NCBI GenBank assembly: GCA_047967505.1
Contig: CM106540.1
DNA: 64,000 nucleotides
Source: Dipteris shenzhenensis
Lineage: Eukaryota > Polypodiophyta > Polypodiopsida > Gleicheniales
Strand: one strand, 5' to 3'
The notes below the pieces were generated by a model. It saw nothing but the letters and a program-made list of their open reading frames with translations. It made no database searches and was not told where the DNA came from. Position numbers and translations under genes: made by a program. Positions 44,936 through 57,054 of this stretch are shown here, piece after piece (positions within the stretch are counted from its first letter, which is position 1; the number at the start of each line of letters is the position of its first letter).

Positions 44936-45275
44936 GTGCTTATAGACCTTCAACAAAAGTGGCAGGGGTAGGAGTGACCTTGACTTCCCCCGATAGAGAA
45001 AAGTTTTTGTACGGCAGCCCCATGGTAGCAAACACTTGCAATCAGACTGAATTTTTTGCTCTCATCTTTGGCTTACAAAAAGCCAAAGAACATCAAATTA
45101 CTCAGGTTGAGGTACAAGGCAACTCACAATTGGTATGCCAACAAGTGAGCGGTGAGTAGAAAGTGAGAAGTGATGCCACCATCAACAAGCCACTCAACTT
45201 TGCCAAGACTATGAAGAGATTCAAGTGAAGTATATTCCAAGAACTCATAATAGCATCGCTGACTCACTAGCATGA
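44936..45275 (+). pseudogene. Ty3/gypsy-associated RNase H fragment
   Basis: Reads FDGAYRPSTKVAGVGVTLTS, TEFFALIFGLQKAKEHQITQ and VEVQGNSQLVCQQVSGE*. After a frame change it reads VKYIPRTHNSIADSLA near 45215-45272. This is a type-I RNase H of the kind added to plant gypsy (Tat-like) elements. The GDSQL active-site Asp reads GNSQL, so it is inactive. Confidence 0.72.
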
Positions 45276-45279
45276 GCAT

Positions 45280-46825
45280 CTACCACGAATAGTCTGACTC
45301 AACACAAATATTTCCAAGGGCAGCCAAGGAGTAGCGCAAGGACTAACCCCTCCCCTGCGAGGGGTTACACAAGAACTTACCTCTAATTCTGAAGGCAAAC
45401 CCTCGAAAGTAATTGTGATCGTGCCACCTCCGATGGTGCGGACCTACACATGAAAGCAAGGGTCTGCGCCAAGGGCGGTCTCACAAGAACCCACTTCCCA
45501 TAAGAAAATGGACCACACCACAACAACTAAGCCGAACGCCAATGTGCCTGTAGCGTCCAAGGTAAAACACAAGCTAGACACTTACTCTATGTGGCTTTTA
45601 ACATGCTATGTGGCAGCACGGCATCTGACCACACCGCATTCCTCATAATCATTGAGTCTAGGTCTAGGTGAGTCAGTACGGTAGGCATCTCACCCAATGC
45701 ACCCATAGCCCACAAGTCATTGCTAAACACGCACACACACACACACACATCCATGGTCAGCACTAGGTGAAGCAGGGTCAATATGTACGTTTTTGCATTT
45801 GTTCACCATCTTACACGTTGGCCTCACAATCAGTCCCACACCACACGAATGTACTCCACTCACTCCCTCTCCCACTCACCTTCACACCCCCCCCTCTCTA
45901 TTTTACTTCTCTACAAAATCAGTATCCAATCGGATGTTGCTTTAGAAGTATCCAGCCAACCATCACCATCTCGGATCCCACCGGGCGATGCCATAAAGTA
46001 TCCAATTGGTCGTTGCTATAGTAGTATCCCACCAACTATCGTGATCCCATATCATGCCAATCATTATGATCCCATATCACACCGACCATAGCAATCCCAG
46101 ATCACACCGATCATCTCCATCAACATACCCCGCCGACCGTCGCAATCAAAAGATCTCACTAGCTATGGGGATGCAAAACCTATATAAACAGGCCTTATCC
46201 TACTAGGTCATCGCCATAGTAGTTTCCCCGAGACTCTTGCAAAATTTGCCTAGAATTTGTCATAGCCTCTTGCCCTCTTCCACTACCATTTAGAACATCT
46301 TGTTTATGTCCTCCCACTCTTCCTCGTTCACAGACTCCCTCATCAGTCAACTACCATCACTCTTTTCGATGGATCATGAACAGGAATTCTTCAAATTAGA
46401 GATGGAGTTGGGACTCCGCCGCTGCTCTATTCCCAAAGCACCCCTTCTATGACAATCTGTATGCCTTTCAAGTTCCCCATAGAAGATTTGCAAGGGGAAG
46501 AAGAAGTTTCAATAGACAGGCTACCCAAGAGGGTACAACACCAGCTGGTACACCCCCCTCAAGATCAAGAAAGCGCACCCTAGCTCCAATAGCACACGAA
46601 TACAAGGTCGTGCACTCCCAGTCACACTCACTACGAAGCATGGCTCCAAGAATTGGAAGCATGTGTTGTGCACTCGTGCTTCGCTTACAAGGGTCACGAC
46701 TACATCCTCCACTACCATATAGCAGTAGCCTATGTAGCACTCAAGGAGCCAGAGGTGAAGGATGCACACAGCAACACCAACATTGGCATCCTACGAGCTT
46801 GGGGGTTGCACTCCTAAGAAACCCA
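45280..46825. other. degenerate repetitive interval
   Basis: A (CA)n of about 20 bp lies at 45731-45749. At 45900-46140 there are degenerate repeats of ATCCCAYCRRCCR-type words. Short ORFs near 46630-46815 have no recognised family. No gene is called. Confidence 0.45.
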
Positions 46826-46831
46826 AGGTAT

Positions 46832-47018
46832 CACTTGCATTCAAAGGGTATTTAGAAAACCCCTTAACTAAAATTTTCCCCCCAATAAAGATACCCCTCA
46901 TTACTCATGAACTAATAGATTTTTTTCTCGTGGAATTAAAAACCCCTCCCGTTATTGTAAATCTATTAAATTTTTTTCAAAAGTTCCATTAAAATACCCC
47001 TCCTTTTGAATGCACGTG
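46832..47018. mobile_element. 187-bp MITE-like element
   Basis: Terminal inverted repeats CACTTGCATTCAAAGG (left, 46832) and CACGTGCATTCAAAAGG (inverted right, ending 47018), flanked on both sides by GTAT (46828-46831 and 47019-47022). The inside is AT-rich with AAACCCC/GGGGTATTT words near each end. It is too short to code. Confidence 0.65.
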
Positions 47019-47205
47019 GTATTCTAAAATTTTGTGAGGTGAACCCCTCAAGCCTACAAGATGCAAAACCCATGCAAACATGGGTGATTTGTCTTTCCTT
47101 AATGGTCTGCGCATCTTTTGGTATTGAAATTTGTGGCATTGCCAATTTCCAATGATGAATGGCACACTCACACTTCAAGATACTAGTGTAGCTACATGCC
47201 ACTAG

Positions 47206-47346
47206 CATGATATTATAAATGTTAATAGCCACCTTGCTGATGTTTTGAGGCTAACAAAGCTAATAATATGGGATAAGGCTCCCATGACTCATCACTATGA
47301 TTTTAAAGAATTGGATACGACTTTACAAGACATCATGTCAAGTGAC
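47206..47346 (+). pseudogene. Helitron PIF1-like helicase fragment
   Basis: The plus strand reads INVNSHLADVLRLTKLIIWD followed by KAPMTHHYDFKELDTTLQDI. This is the Walker-B region of plant Helitron PIF1-family helicases, normally LIIWDEAPM...H. The Glu after Asp is Lys here. About 45 residues are recognisable; neither Walker A nor the GGDFRQ motif is visible. The frame stays open to 47466 with unrelated sequence. Confidence 0.75.
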
Positions 47347-47469
47347 CAACCATCCGACCCCACTTCTTATGAAAGTCATGTGTATCTAACAAGCCAGATA
47401 AGTTGCCACATCATGCAAGATGAACAATATATTCCAGTGTATCAAAAAGCTCCCACAATGCAATGAGCC

Positions 47470-48985
47470 AGTGACATGAACACCATGACTCACAGATTGG
47501 CAATCTAATGCTACACTTGCCAAGGTCCACACTGTGCAAGTGAGTGTCTATATAAGACAGTTGCCAATCAAATTATAAAAATGCCAGGGACCTCAATTTC
47601 TTAAAGACTTCCCTACAAGGATGACCAACCTGAACTAGGACAATAGTAATACCAATTCAAACACCCCCTCATGCTTTGGTTGTGGGGTGGACCATCTTTA
47701 AAAAGTTTGTCCCATGAGGAGGACTCCTAGATCAACTCCTAACCCTAAAGCTAGCATATTAACCTACTGAGTATTGAGATAGGCCAAGTGTCCTTGGTAT
47801 CATTGAATGTGATCACAAGTGCCTAGGCTAAGTCCATGAGTAAGGACCTCCACAAACATGCTAATAGGAAAAAAGCAACTACCTCTCAATCTAAGGGTAA
47901 GGGCCACGCAGCTATAGTTAAGATAGGAAAAGGCTCAGATTGGGTCATCATCTAGAGCGGTTTGGATGAGGAGACCATAACGGCAACCTCATCAGGACCT
48001 ACATGGTCAATTCAAAACCCCACTATATCATGGCTTAAGGACCACATAGATGGGGTGTAAGCCCAATGGGTCAAAAATGAATACCCTGATCCACTAGCCA
48101 CCATGGACAATGATTAGTCTGGGAATGTCAGGAAAGATTTGAGTAGTAGCTCAAGACTAACAAAGGAATGGACACCATCCATCCCAACCATTAGACCCCA
48201 AAAAGGGCCTTAAAGCCTTTTCCTACTTTGGATAAGGTGGATGAGATAGCCACAAATATCACATCATCGAGAAAGTCTCTTCTACATCATAAGATGTCTA
48301 ATGAAGACCCTACTTGGCAATAGGATATAGATCAAGACCCCGCATCTTTTTATGGGTTTGAAGAACCATAGTCTGAAGGTTGAGAAAAGATTGGCCAACC
48401 TCAAGATGTTGTTGGTGGGCTTGCTACCTTCTTGTCCACAGAGGGAAAAATGCCCATAGCATCCCTATTAAGAGGGAACCCCACCCTTTGGAGAGATCTC
48501 TCCAATTGGATGAATGGATGGATGGCTGCCCCAGAAGAGGTGTCTCCTAAGAAATTCAAAGTTTTGCCTGTAGAGCCAAATTTGCTGAAGGTACCAATCA
48601 ACAAGCCGGGGCAATACTTTGAGAGTGATGACATGAATACTATGATTTTGATCTTCTACCAAAATAAGAAGGCCACTGCCAAATTGGATGCCGGAGCAAG
48701 TGTTAGTATTGTCACAAAGAAGTGTTGGGCAAGATGGGGAAAGCCTAAAATGAAGAGCACCAACCTAATCGTCAAACTAGCCAATGGTGCTATGGCCTAG
48801 CCATTGGGAGTCCTAAAGGACATAAAGATCAAGACATTTGGCCTCACCTACCGGGATTGTTTTGTGGTGATGGACTTCAATGGGCAACTAGATGGCTATG
48901 ATGTCATCCTAGGAAGACCCTGTATGCATGACCGCAGGTCTATTCCATGACTAGGCCTTGAATAGGATTTATCTATGCAAGGATG
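47470..48985 (+). pseudogene. Ty3/gypsy gag-protease region
   Basis: Near 47674, CFGCGVDHL*KVC is a zinc knuckle with a stop inside and one residue short. 48432-48800 is open: MSTEGKMPIASLLRGNPTLW, NTMILIFYQNKKATAKLDAG, ASVSIVTKKCW and LIVKLANGAMA. Past a TAG it continues as LGVLKDIKIKTFGLTYRDCF and YDVILGRPCM. The DAGAS and the ILGRP motif mark a retropepsin domain of plant gypsy type. It is broken at several points. Confidence 0.65.
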
Positions 48986-51505
48986 AGAAAATTGTAAGGG
49001 TCGACTTCTAAACCTCATAAGGTATTTGCGGTTGAGTCATACACTACCCAAATAATTGCACTACTAGAGCCTATAATAATAGACGGTGGCATGTCATACC
49101 TATTACGCCACGTTCCAAAGTGATGTATAGTACATTTACTAATATGGAGCGTATGGAGGATGATCATGGCCATGGAGGTGATGATGATCGTGATACGAGA
49201 GAGGAGGATGATCATGAGATAGGACCCCTAGACTGTGATCCTACTTGTTGCCTTCCATTGACTTCTGTCTAATCTCCTTGGCCAACAAGCTACCAACCAC
49301 ATCATCAAAGTTCAAGACTCCACCAGGTGCAGAGGTACTGATAACAGTACGAAAAGTATCCCATGAGGATGGTAATGAGGGATTGGCTATTGTGTGTAGA
49401 GAGCTGTGCCTGAAGGAGACTAGCTAAGAGTTGTAGCCTCTGAGTCTTGTTCCTACCTCCTCAGCAAAATTGTGCATGCGACCTGTGGGAGATGTGTCAT
49501 GGATTCAAATGTGGCTATAGCCACCGGGTGCCCTATATTGGGGTGCATTGCAAAACTATAGGGCCTCTGCTAGGCCTACCCATGGAGAGGAAGAGGTGCC
49601 AGTGGTGAACTATGTGGTCTCCTGGGGGGGTTATGGAGATCGAGACATAGGGTGCAGCAGGAGTGGTTGGCATGGCTTTGGCTCCTAGATGGAGGCCAAT
49701 GGTGACTGTTTCATCACCTTGGAGGTCTTCGATGAGGATGGGCTCCTCCTAAACCCGTTTGCCCTTATTCTGAGAATCTGCTTACTGGAGTCACAGTTGT
49801 CGGCTCATGAATTCTTGCATTTGGCGGTCCTCATATTGTGCAAGCAACTGGCTTGGGTCCGGTTGCACATGACCGACTGGAGTGGCACTAGGCATTGTCC
49901 TCGCTCACTTGGGCTCGACCTCTATCTTTTCGAGCTCTGTCTACACTAGTCCTATGGTAGATTTTTTGGCCAACCCAAAGCCATCTGGTGGATGCTGCTA
50001 CAGTAAGTAGTAGAGAACTGGCATGTATAGCATGGGGTTGCCAATTACTTCCCCATGCATCTTGAGGTCATCCCTCATCTAGGTGCAGAAATAGTTTGCC
50101 CGATTTGTAAGCTCCACCAATCATAGTAGGATATTGCGCATGATGGACTAATGGTGGTCCGTGTGCTTGACTTACATGAGCCATTTCAAGGTTCTTGCCG
50201 GTTTTTCCACCTCATGCTTGTAAATGGCGGTGAATTGGAGTTGGCCCTTACTCTTCTGTCGGTCATAGTGGTAGACCTTGCTGAGGGCATCTAGCTTCTT
50301 CTTCATGGAGTACTTCTCAACAACAACCAATAGGCCGAAGGTGGCATGTACCACATAGAAGGGAGGCTGTTGGCCAGCTGTATCTGACTTCTTAGTGGAT
50401 GGCTAACTCAATCACAAGTAGTCTATTGACAATAATTCAAACTTCTTTCCATTCGATAGGAAATTTTTTCATGTTGCTCAGGATCAAATATTCCCTCTTC
50501 TTTCAACAAAGGGTCCTTGTTTGCTTGGGTGTAGCCATTTTTGGTGAGGTTTAGGGACTTTTCTATATATGGATAGCTTGCATGACCCATAACTTATGCA
50601 TTGCTCAATGGAATTCGGTAAACTTTGTCTTCAAGTTGTAGTACAATTTCAAACTTGAACATGAGAGCAAAATATTATGGAATAAGCATTATAAGTGCTA
50701 TGTTGCATGTGAAGCATGCATCCTGAAGACTATAGGATATAGCAATTTATTCAAAAACATCAGAATTTCGTTTTATATATACATGCAACCAAGTAATCAT
50801 TCTAAAGTACACTACATGAGCTTCTTCTCAACCCAAGGGCGCACCTAAATGAGATCATTATGCATGGGTTAATGGGCCTCCAATGTTGTGCTAAAGTGAT
50901 GCATAGCCATTTGAGGGCACACTCCATAACTTTCTTTTGATTCGTTCAAACCAAAACGGATTGAAAATTTGGAATCCAAATTCCAAACTATTGGGACTAG
51001 TGCATGGTGGTCTTAAAACGTTGATAGTTGTTGGTATTGGTATCTAAATTCACCCTAAAATGGAAGAAGTTGGAAGAGTGCAAAGATATTTTAATAAATC
51101 CAACACTATTTACAATTTTGAATTGTTTCTTTTTCCATGCACTTGCTTGCTATATGGCTCATAAGTATGCCAAAGGTAATTGCATTTAATAATACAAAGC
51201 ATCAAACCCGATAGTGTGCCCTTTGACCTATTTGTGTTTTGAAGCATTTTAGGCCAGATTGCACTTGTTTGGGATATCCAATTCCACTTGTGATGTGCTA
51301 TGACAACACCCACATACCTCAGCTAGTGAAGATCCATCTTTACGTTTCTCACTCCTTGATCATCCACCCACTGGTGCTCTTACAATATTCAACATATTTA
51401 GTAGAACTACCATTCTTGGTGCCTTGGGATCATAAGCCGCCATCTTGGTTCCAGTTTTCTTGACTACATCTATGGTCGCTAGGACATGCATCCAATTTTA
51501 AAAGA
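48986..51505. other. decayed retroelement interior, unassigned
   Basis: Between the gypsy protease and RT. 49105-49230 has an acidic plus-strand stretch (NMERMEDDHGHGGDDDRDTR). 50354-49990 on the minus strand reads as a degraded protein (KKKLDALSKVYHYDRQKSKG ... EVEKPARTLKWLM) with several stops. Neither can be named. The opposite polarity suggests another inserted element. Confidence 0.35.
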
Positions 51506-51507
51506 AC

Positions 51508-52280
51508 TAGATAGAGATGAAGCCCAATGCTAAGCCAGTGGCTCAAAAGTACCAGAGATTAGGGCCCATACAGACTCATGCTTTCCACTCGGAGTTGCAG
51601 AAGCTTGTAGAAGCTAGATTTATTGTTCCAATTCACAATATTCAATGGGTTTCACCAGTGGTAGTCACCCCAAAGAAAAACAAGTGGCGGGTCTATATCG
51701 ACTAAAAGAAACTCAATGCAGCCACCAAGAGGGACGTGTACCTTTTTAGGACCTCATTCTTGAGAAGGTAAGTGGTCATGAGATGTATACTTTCTAAGAC
51801 GGTTACTCCAATTTTTATCAAATTAGAATTGCCGAGGAGGATGTGCTCAAAACCACATTTTCCACACCTTGGGGGCCGTTTGCATTAAAGGTCATGCCAT
51901 TTGGCCTCACCAGTGCTCCTGCTACCTTTCAGAGATTTGTACAGATGGTGTTTGCTCCTTATTTGGGGGTTTTCTTGGAGGTGTTTTTAGATAATTTCTG
52001 TGTATTCTTAGCACGTAAGGAGCATGTCATGAAGGTTAGGATGGCCTTCCAAAGGGTCAATGATGCAAATGACAGTCTCAATGCTGATAAATGCACCATT
52101 AGAGCCACTCAAGGGAGGTTACTTGGACATATTGTCTCATTCGAAGGCATCAAGCCTGACCCCAAGAAGGTAGAAGCTATTCTCAATCTTTGCCCACCAA
52201 CAACCAAATGTTAGGTATGTTTATTTGTCAATCTAGTAGGATACTATTGATGCTTCATTGATCAGTATGCTGCTTCTACA
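51508..52280 (+). pseudogene. pol: Ty3/gypsy reverse transcriptase
   Basis: 51517-51705 reads MKPNAKPVAQKYQRLGPIQT, LVEARFIVPIHNIQWVSPVV and KNKWRVYID, then TAA and KKLNAATKRDVYLF. 51843-52214 reads KTTFSTPWGPFALKVMPFGL, TSAPATFQRFVQMVFAPYL, GVFLEVFLDNFCVF and RLLGHIVSFEGIKPDPKKVE. It is the palm and connection of gypsy RT. The catalytic YLDD-type motif is FLDN, with the second Asp lost. Beyond a stop it continues LVGYY*CFIDQYA to about 52280, where copia B sequence begins. Confidence 0.85.
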
Positions 52281-52841
52281 TGCGCATCTAACCCAGCACT
52301 TAAAAGGAACAAAGAAAAGGAATTATTTGATGTTCTTTCATCAATCGACGGTTGGTATAGATCTAGATCAGAGTATACTAGATCGCCATAGAGGGGACGC
52401 TTTGAATTTCCCCAAGTTGCCAATCTAAGCCATGCCCAAAATTCCTGACTAGTACCTACTCGGAGTCAATCTATATGCTCACATACGGTTTCACATCATC
52501 ACTGAACTTATGTTCATCAGTTCAGTGAGCATACTTCAGAGAGTACAGAGGCATTGCAGATTGTTTCAGTGGGCAGATAGCATTTGATTTCACACACACA
52601 TGCCACAATTGTAAAGCCTATTCGGCTATCTCACGGCATTATGCACATCATTTCAGCCTTGTAAAGCCTCTTGGCTATTCTTGCAATCATTGCCACAAGC
52701 CTTGTAATACAGATCAGATTTTATATAGTGCAGTTCTATCTTCACCGACAGTTTCAGATATTCACTTGCCATAGTCAATGTATTTGCAGTTGATTCATAC
52801 AGATATTTTCACGACACTTTTGAGTACATTTCTTGCATCAT

Positions 52842-53810
52842 GTCGACTAGCAACCTCAATCTGGAGGCATCTACTAAGTTAGACAACTCCAATTATGGTA
52901 CATGGAAATACTGAATGGAGACCATTCTTGTACTTCAGGACAAATGGGAGTATGTCGATGGGTCTACACTTGGACAATTGAACAATCCAACCACAAGTAG
53001 CTCTACTCCATCTATTGTCACAGCACTAGCAATGGGATCTACAACTACACAAACAGTTTCCGCACCAGTAGCAGATCCTACCATTGCCCGAGCTCAAGCA
53101 AAATGGGATAAGAAAGACAAGTATGCCTATCATCTGATCAAGCAGAATGTGCAAGATGTCATGCTAGGACAGCTCAACATAGTCAAGACATTAAAAGAAG
53201 CATGGGATATGTTCGTAGCTCTCTACGAGTCCAAGAACACATCTAGGATTCTCACCCTGAGAAACCAGATCTCAACCAGAGTTTCTGCAATAGCAGTGAA
53301 ACCGGTCATGCTTATGTACTCTGCATAAAAGACTACAACAATCAACTTGCAGCAGCAGGAGAGACTATGGACCCCACAGAAATGGTTCAAGTTATTTTGA
53401 ATGGACTAGGAGAGCGATACGAGAATCTAGTCCAGAGTATTGCCATCCAACGGCAAATTTTGACACTGGAAGAACTTCAATCAATCCTACTTGGTGAAGA
53501 ACTCAGGACTCAGGCCATTCAAGCACGTAAAGGTCATTCTAATGATCAAGCATTCATAGCTTCAGACAGAAGCAGAGGTAGATCATATCAGAAAAGTGGT
53601 CATCATCAGCAACAAAATCAAAGTCAGCATCAACATCAGCATCAGCATCATCCTCAGCAACATCAGAATCAACAAAGAGGAAATCATTTCAACCAAGGAA
53701 GATTCCAAGGATGAGGAAATGCATCCACCGATGTGTTAAACATTTAGTGCAACTACTGTCACAAGTTTGGACACTATGAAAGAGATTGCCGCAAGAAGCA
53801 GTACGACCAA
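52842..53810 (+). pseudogene. gag: Copia B gag
   Basis: ATG at 52842 begins MSTSNLNLEASTKLDNSNYG and TWKY, then TGA. 52915-53328 reads METILVLQDKWEYVDGSTLG, AQAKWDKKDKYAYHLIKQNV and ALYESKNTSRILTLRNQIS. 53367-53714 reads MVQVILNGLGERYENLVQSI followed by a Gln/His-rich tract. After a TGA and a TAG, an intact zinc knuckle CNYCHKFGHYERDC lies at about 53748-53789. At least four stops break the ORF. Confidence 0.85.
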
Positions 53811-53829
53811 GGCAGTCAATTGACACCTG

Positions 53830-54345
53830 TTGCTACTAGCTGACATCTTTTGGATTTATCTCTGATAGTGCATTCATCACCGTCGAAGATGACGTCGAAG
53901 ATGACTTTGTAATTGTGTTTCGTCATTTGACCTACTAACAAAAGGTTCTTGCTGAGCTTCGGAACATAGAGCACATCTTTCACTAATCCTTTTGTACTAG
54001 TGAAATTGTTCATAGGGATAATGCCTATCCCTTGAACTAGATTCGGTGTATTGTTGTGTAGATGACATTTTTCTGACCTTCTAATGGTTTCATCTTTGTG
54101 AACCATTCCTGATGATTTTTCATGTGAGATGATGCACCGCTGTCAATGTACCAAGGATCCTATTCCACTTGGTCGACTTGATAGCTGAAATCCTCTTTGG
54201 GATTGAAATTAGTGTCTAGGTACACTATATCAGTCTGATGCAATTCCTCGCTTGCAAGAAACATATTTCCATGTTCATTTGCAAAATGACTGTGACTAGA
54301 ATGTCCACCACGATGATTTCCTCTAGCTCAGGAATTCCCATGATT
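53830..54345 (-). pseudogene. pol: Copia B protease segment, inverted
   Basis: On the minus strand: FANEHGNMFLASEELHQTDI, DPWYIDSGASSHMKNHQEWF, KGLVKDVLYVPKLSKNLLLV and GQMTKHNYKVIF. This is the copia protease with an intact DSGAS motif. It belongs between the gag zinc knuckle and the pre-integrase, both of which are on the plus strand here, so this roughly half-kilobase piece is inverted in place. Confidence 0.85.
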
Positions 54346-54404
54346 ATTGCTTTATACAAAATGCTAGCTACAGTACCATATAAGCATGCCATGTCAACTC
54401 AACC

Positions 54405-55304
54405 ACAACAGATGCCACTATGTTAATTTCAAGTACTTGTTAGATCTCAAGAATCTAAATATGGCAATTGGGATTCTGAAGCTACAGTTTCTTGGAAAAG
54501 TTTGCGAAGCATGCAGCTTCGGCAAACAAAAGCGAACCATCTTTGTCAGAAGTACCTCTCGTGCACGAGGTATTCTTGATTTGATACATACAAATGTTTG
54601 GGGTTATGCCCAGACCCGCAGCATCAATGGTTCACTTTACTACTTGACTTTCATCGACAACTATAGCAGATATTGTTGGGTCTACTTTCTGAAAGAGAAA
54701 TCTAAAGTGTTTTCCAGATTTCAAGAATTCAAAGCCATGGTAGAAAACTAGACATGCAGAAAGATCAAGGTCATGAGATCAGATAGAGGAGGTGAATACA
54801 TGTCTTCAGCATTCATGAACTTTTGCAAAAATCGGCATTCGAAGACAATTCACATGTGCAGATACTCCTCAGCAGAATGCAAGAGCTGAAAGGAAGAATG
54901 GGACTTTAGCGAGCAGTGCTAGAGCAATGCTTAGTGAAAAGCATCTTTCAAATCAGTATTGGGTAGAAGCAATAGCCACTGCAAACTATTTGCTTAATCG
55001 GCTTCCTACCGAACCAATACAGGGTATGACTCCTTATGAAGCATTCACTGGACACAAGCCACACATTGGGCATCTCTGCATATTTGGTTGCATAGCATAT
55101 GCCCACATACATGATTATCATCGCAGGAAATTGGATGCGAAGTCATGCAAATGCATCATGGTTGGCTACAGTGAAGAAAGCAAAGCATACAAATTGTATG
55201 ATCCCATTAGCCACAAGGTCATTATCTGCAGAGATGTAATCTTTGATGAGGAATCAAAATGGAAAACCTCACCTACACAAGAGATAGAAGCATCGACTTC
55301 ATAG
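54405..55304 (+). pseudogene. pol: Copia B integrase
   Basis: 54405-54751 reads HVNFKYLLDLKNLNM-like sequence (as YVNFKY), GKVCEACSFGKQKRTIF, DLIHTNVWGYAQTRSINGSL and YYLTFIDNYSRYCWVYFLKE, then a stop. 54780-54925 has MRSDRGGEYMSSAFMNFCKN with a frameshift after it. 54927-55304 reads MLSEKHLSNQYWVEAIATAN, GMTPYEAFTGHKPHIGHLCI and FGCIAYAHIHDYHRRKLDAK. The first catalytic Asp reads HTN; the second (RSDRGGEY) is kept. Confidence 0.85.
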
Positions 55305-55494
55305 TCATCTATAGAACAGGTTGATGAAGAAGAGCAAGAATTGCCAGCAACACCCCAAGCAGAGCCACAGCAGCTCAGACAGTCTACTAGGGAAAGCAGA
55401 CCTCCAGCCAGATTGACATATGCTCAGAAAGGCAAAATAATTCAGGTTGAAACCACCAATTATGCTCTTATGACTACCATCATGGCTACATAAG

Positions 55495-56460
55495 AGCCAA
55501 TGTATTCGAAGATGCAGTAGACAAGCCTGAATGGCAAACTGCTATGAATGAAGAAATGGATACTTTGTATAAGAATAATACTTGGGAATTATGTGACCTT
55601 CCACCAAGAAAGAAGGCCATAGCAAACAAATGGGTATACAAAGTGAAGTACAATCTAGATGGCAGTATTCAGAGATACAAAGCTAGACTAGTTGCAAAAG
55701 GATTTGCACAACAATAATGTCGGGACTATGATGAGACTTATGCTCCAGTAGCAAAGATGGATTCCATACAGTTCTTGATATCACTAGCGACACTCAGCAA
55801 ATGGAATGTGTATCAGCTTGATGTCAAGAATGCATTTCTCAATGGTTATCTAGACGAGGAAGTCTACATGCAACAACCAGCAGGTTATGTTGAACCAGGA
55901 AAGGAGAATAAGGTTTGCCATCTCAAGAAAAGTCTCTATGGCTTAAAACAAGCACCCAGAAGTTGGTACAGCAAAATCGACAAGTATTTTGCTAATCTAG
56001 GATACATGAAATCCAATGTAGATCATATCTCTACTACAAACTTCAAGGGGAAGACATTACTATTGCACTTTTGTACGTCGATGATCTGATTGTGACAGGA
56101 AGCAAGGATAGCTTCATCAGAAAACGAAAACAAGACTTATCTGCAGAGTTCGACATGAAAGATCTTGGACTTATGCACTATTGTCTTGGAATTGAGTTTT
56201 GGAGAGATTCAGATAGCACATTCATGAGTCAACTCAAGTATGTTGATAGTCTCCTGAAGAAGTTTCATATGGTAGATTGCAAGATTGCAGCCACTCCCAT
56301 GGAACAAAGTTTGAAACTTACTAAAGATTCAGAAAAGCCTATAGTCAATGAAAGATACTACAGGCAGCTCATCGGATCTCTTATATATCTGACAATCACA
56401 CGGCCAGATATTTGTTATGCAATAATCTCACTAGCACAATTTATGGCAAATCCAAAATAG
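55495..56460 (+). pseudogene. pol: Copia B reverse transcriptase
   Basis: Reads NVFEDAVDKPEWQTAMNEEM, NNTWELCDLPPRKKAIANKW and YKARLVAKGFAQQ, then TAA. 55757-56089 reads KWNVYQLDVKNAFLNGYLDE and LKKSLYGLKQAPRSWYSKID. A frameshift near 56065 leads to 56071-56460, with MYVDDLIVTGSKDSFIRKRK, FDMKDLGLMHYCLGIEFWRD and SLIYLTITRPDICYAIISLA. YVDD is intact. Confidence 0.88.
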
Positions 56461-56990
56461 TCTCACTGGAATGCAGCCAAAAGAGTCTTGAGATACATTA
56501 GAGGTACAAGACAGTTTGGGATAGAATACAGAGGAAGTCATCCACGGTTGCATGGATACTGTGACAATGACATGGATACTGTGATAGTGACTATGCCAGA
56601 GATCATGAGACCAAGAGATCGACACAGGGATATGCATTTTTCCTTGGTCAAAGTGCTATATCATGGTTGTCAAACAAATAGCCAACTGTTTCTTTGTCTT
56701 CAACTGAAGCAGAATATAGAGCACTCACTATAGGTGCATGTGAGGTTATATGGCTCAGAAGACTATTGTCAGAAACAGATTACTTTGATGAGTCAAAGCC
56801 AACAACAATATACTATGATAATCAATCGGCTCAAGCATTGGCCAAGAATCCAGTATATCACTCCAGGACAAAGAACATTGATGTCAGAGAGCACTTCATA
56901 AGAAAGAGTGTTACTTGGTGACATCACACTGCAGCATTGTGATAGCAAAGAGAATGTTGTAGACATCTTTACCAAACCACTCGATAAAGA
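56461..56990 (+). pseudogene. pol: Copia B RNase H
   Basis: Reads MRYIRGTRQFGIEYRGSHPR and LHGYCDND. A 21-bp duplication (CATGGATACTGTGA repeated near 56549 and 56570) and frameshifts follow. 56694-56921 reads MSSTEAEYRALTIGACEVIW, TIYYDNQSAQALAKNPVYHS and RTKNIDVREHFIRK. The YDN active-site Asp is kept. Confidence 0.85.
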
Positions 56991-57054
56991 GCTTTTTGAG
57001 AAACACGATTAGCTCTTGGTTTGATGCAGAGGAAGGACATTCCCATTAAAGGGG

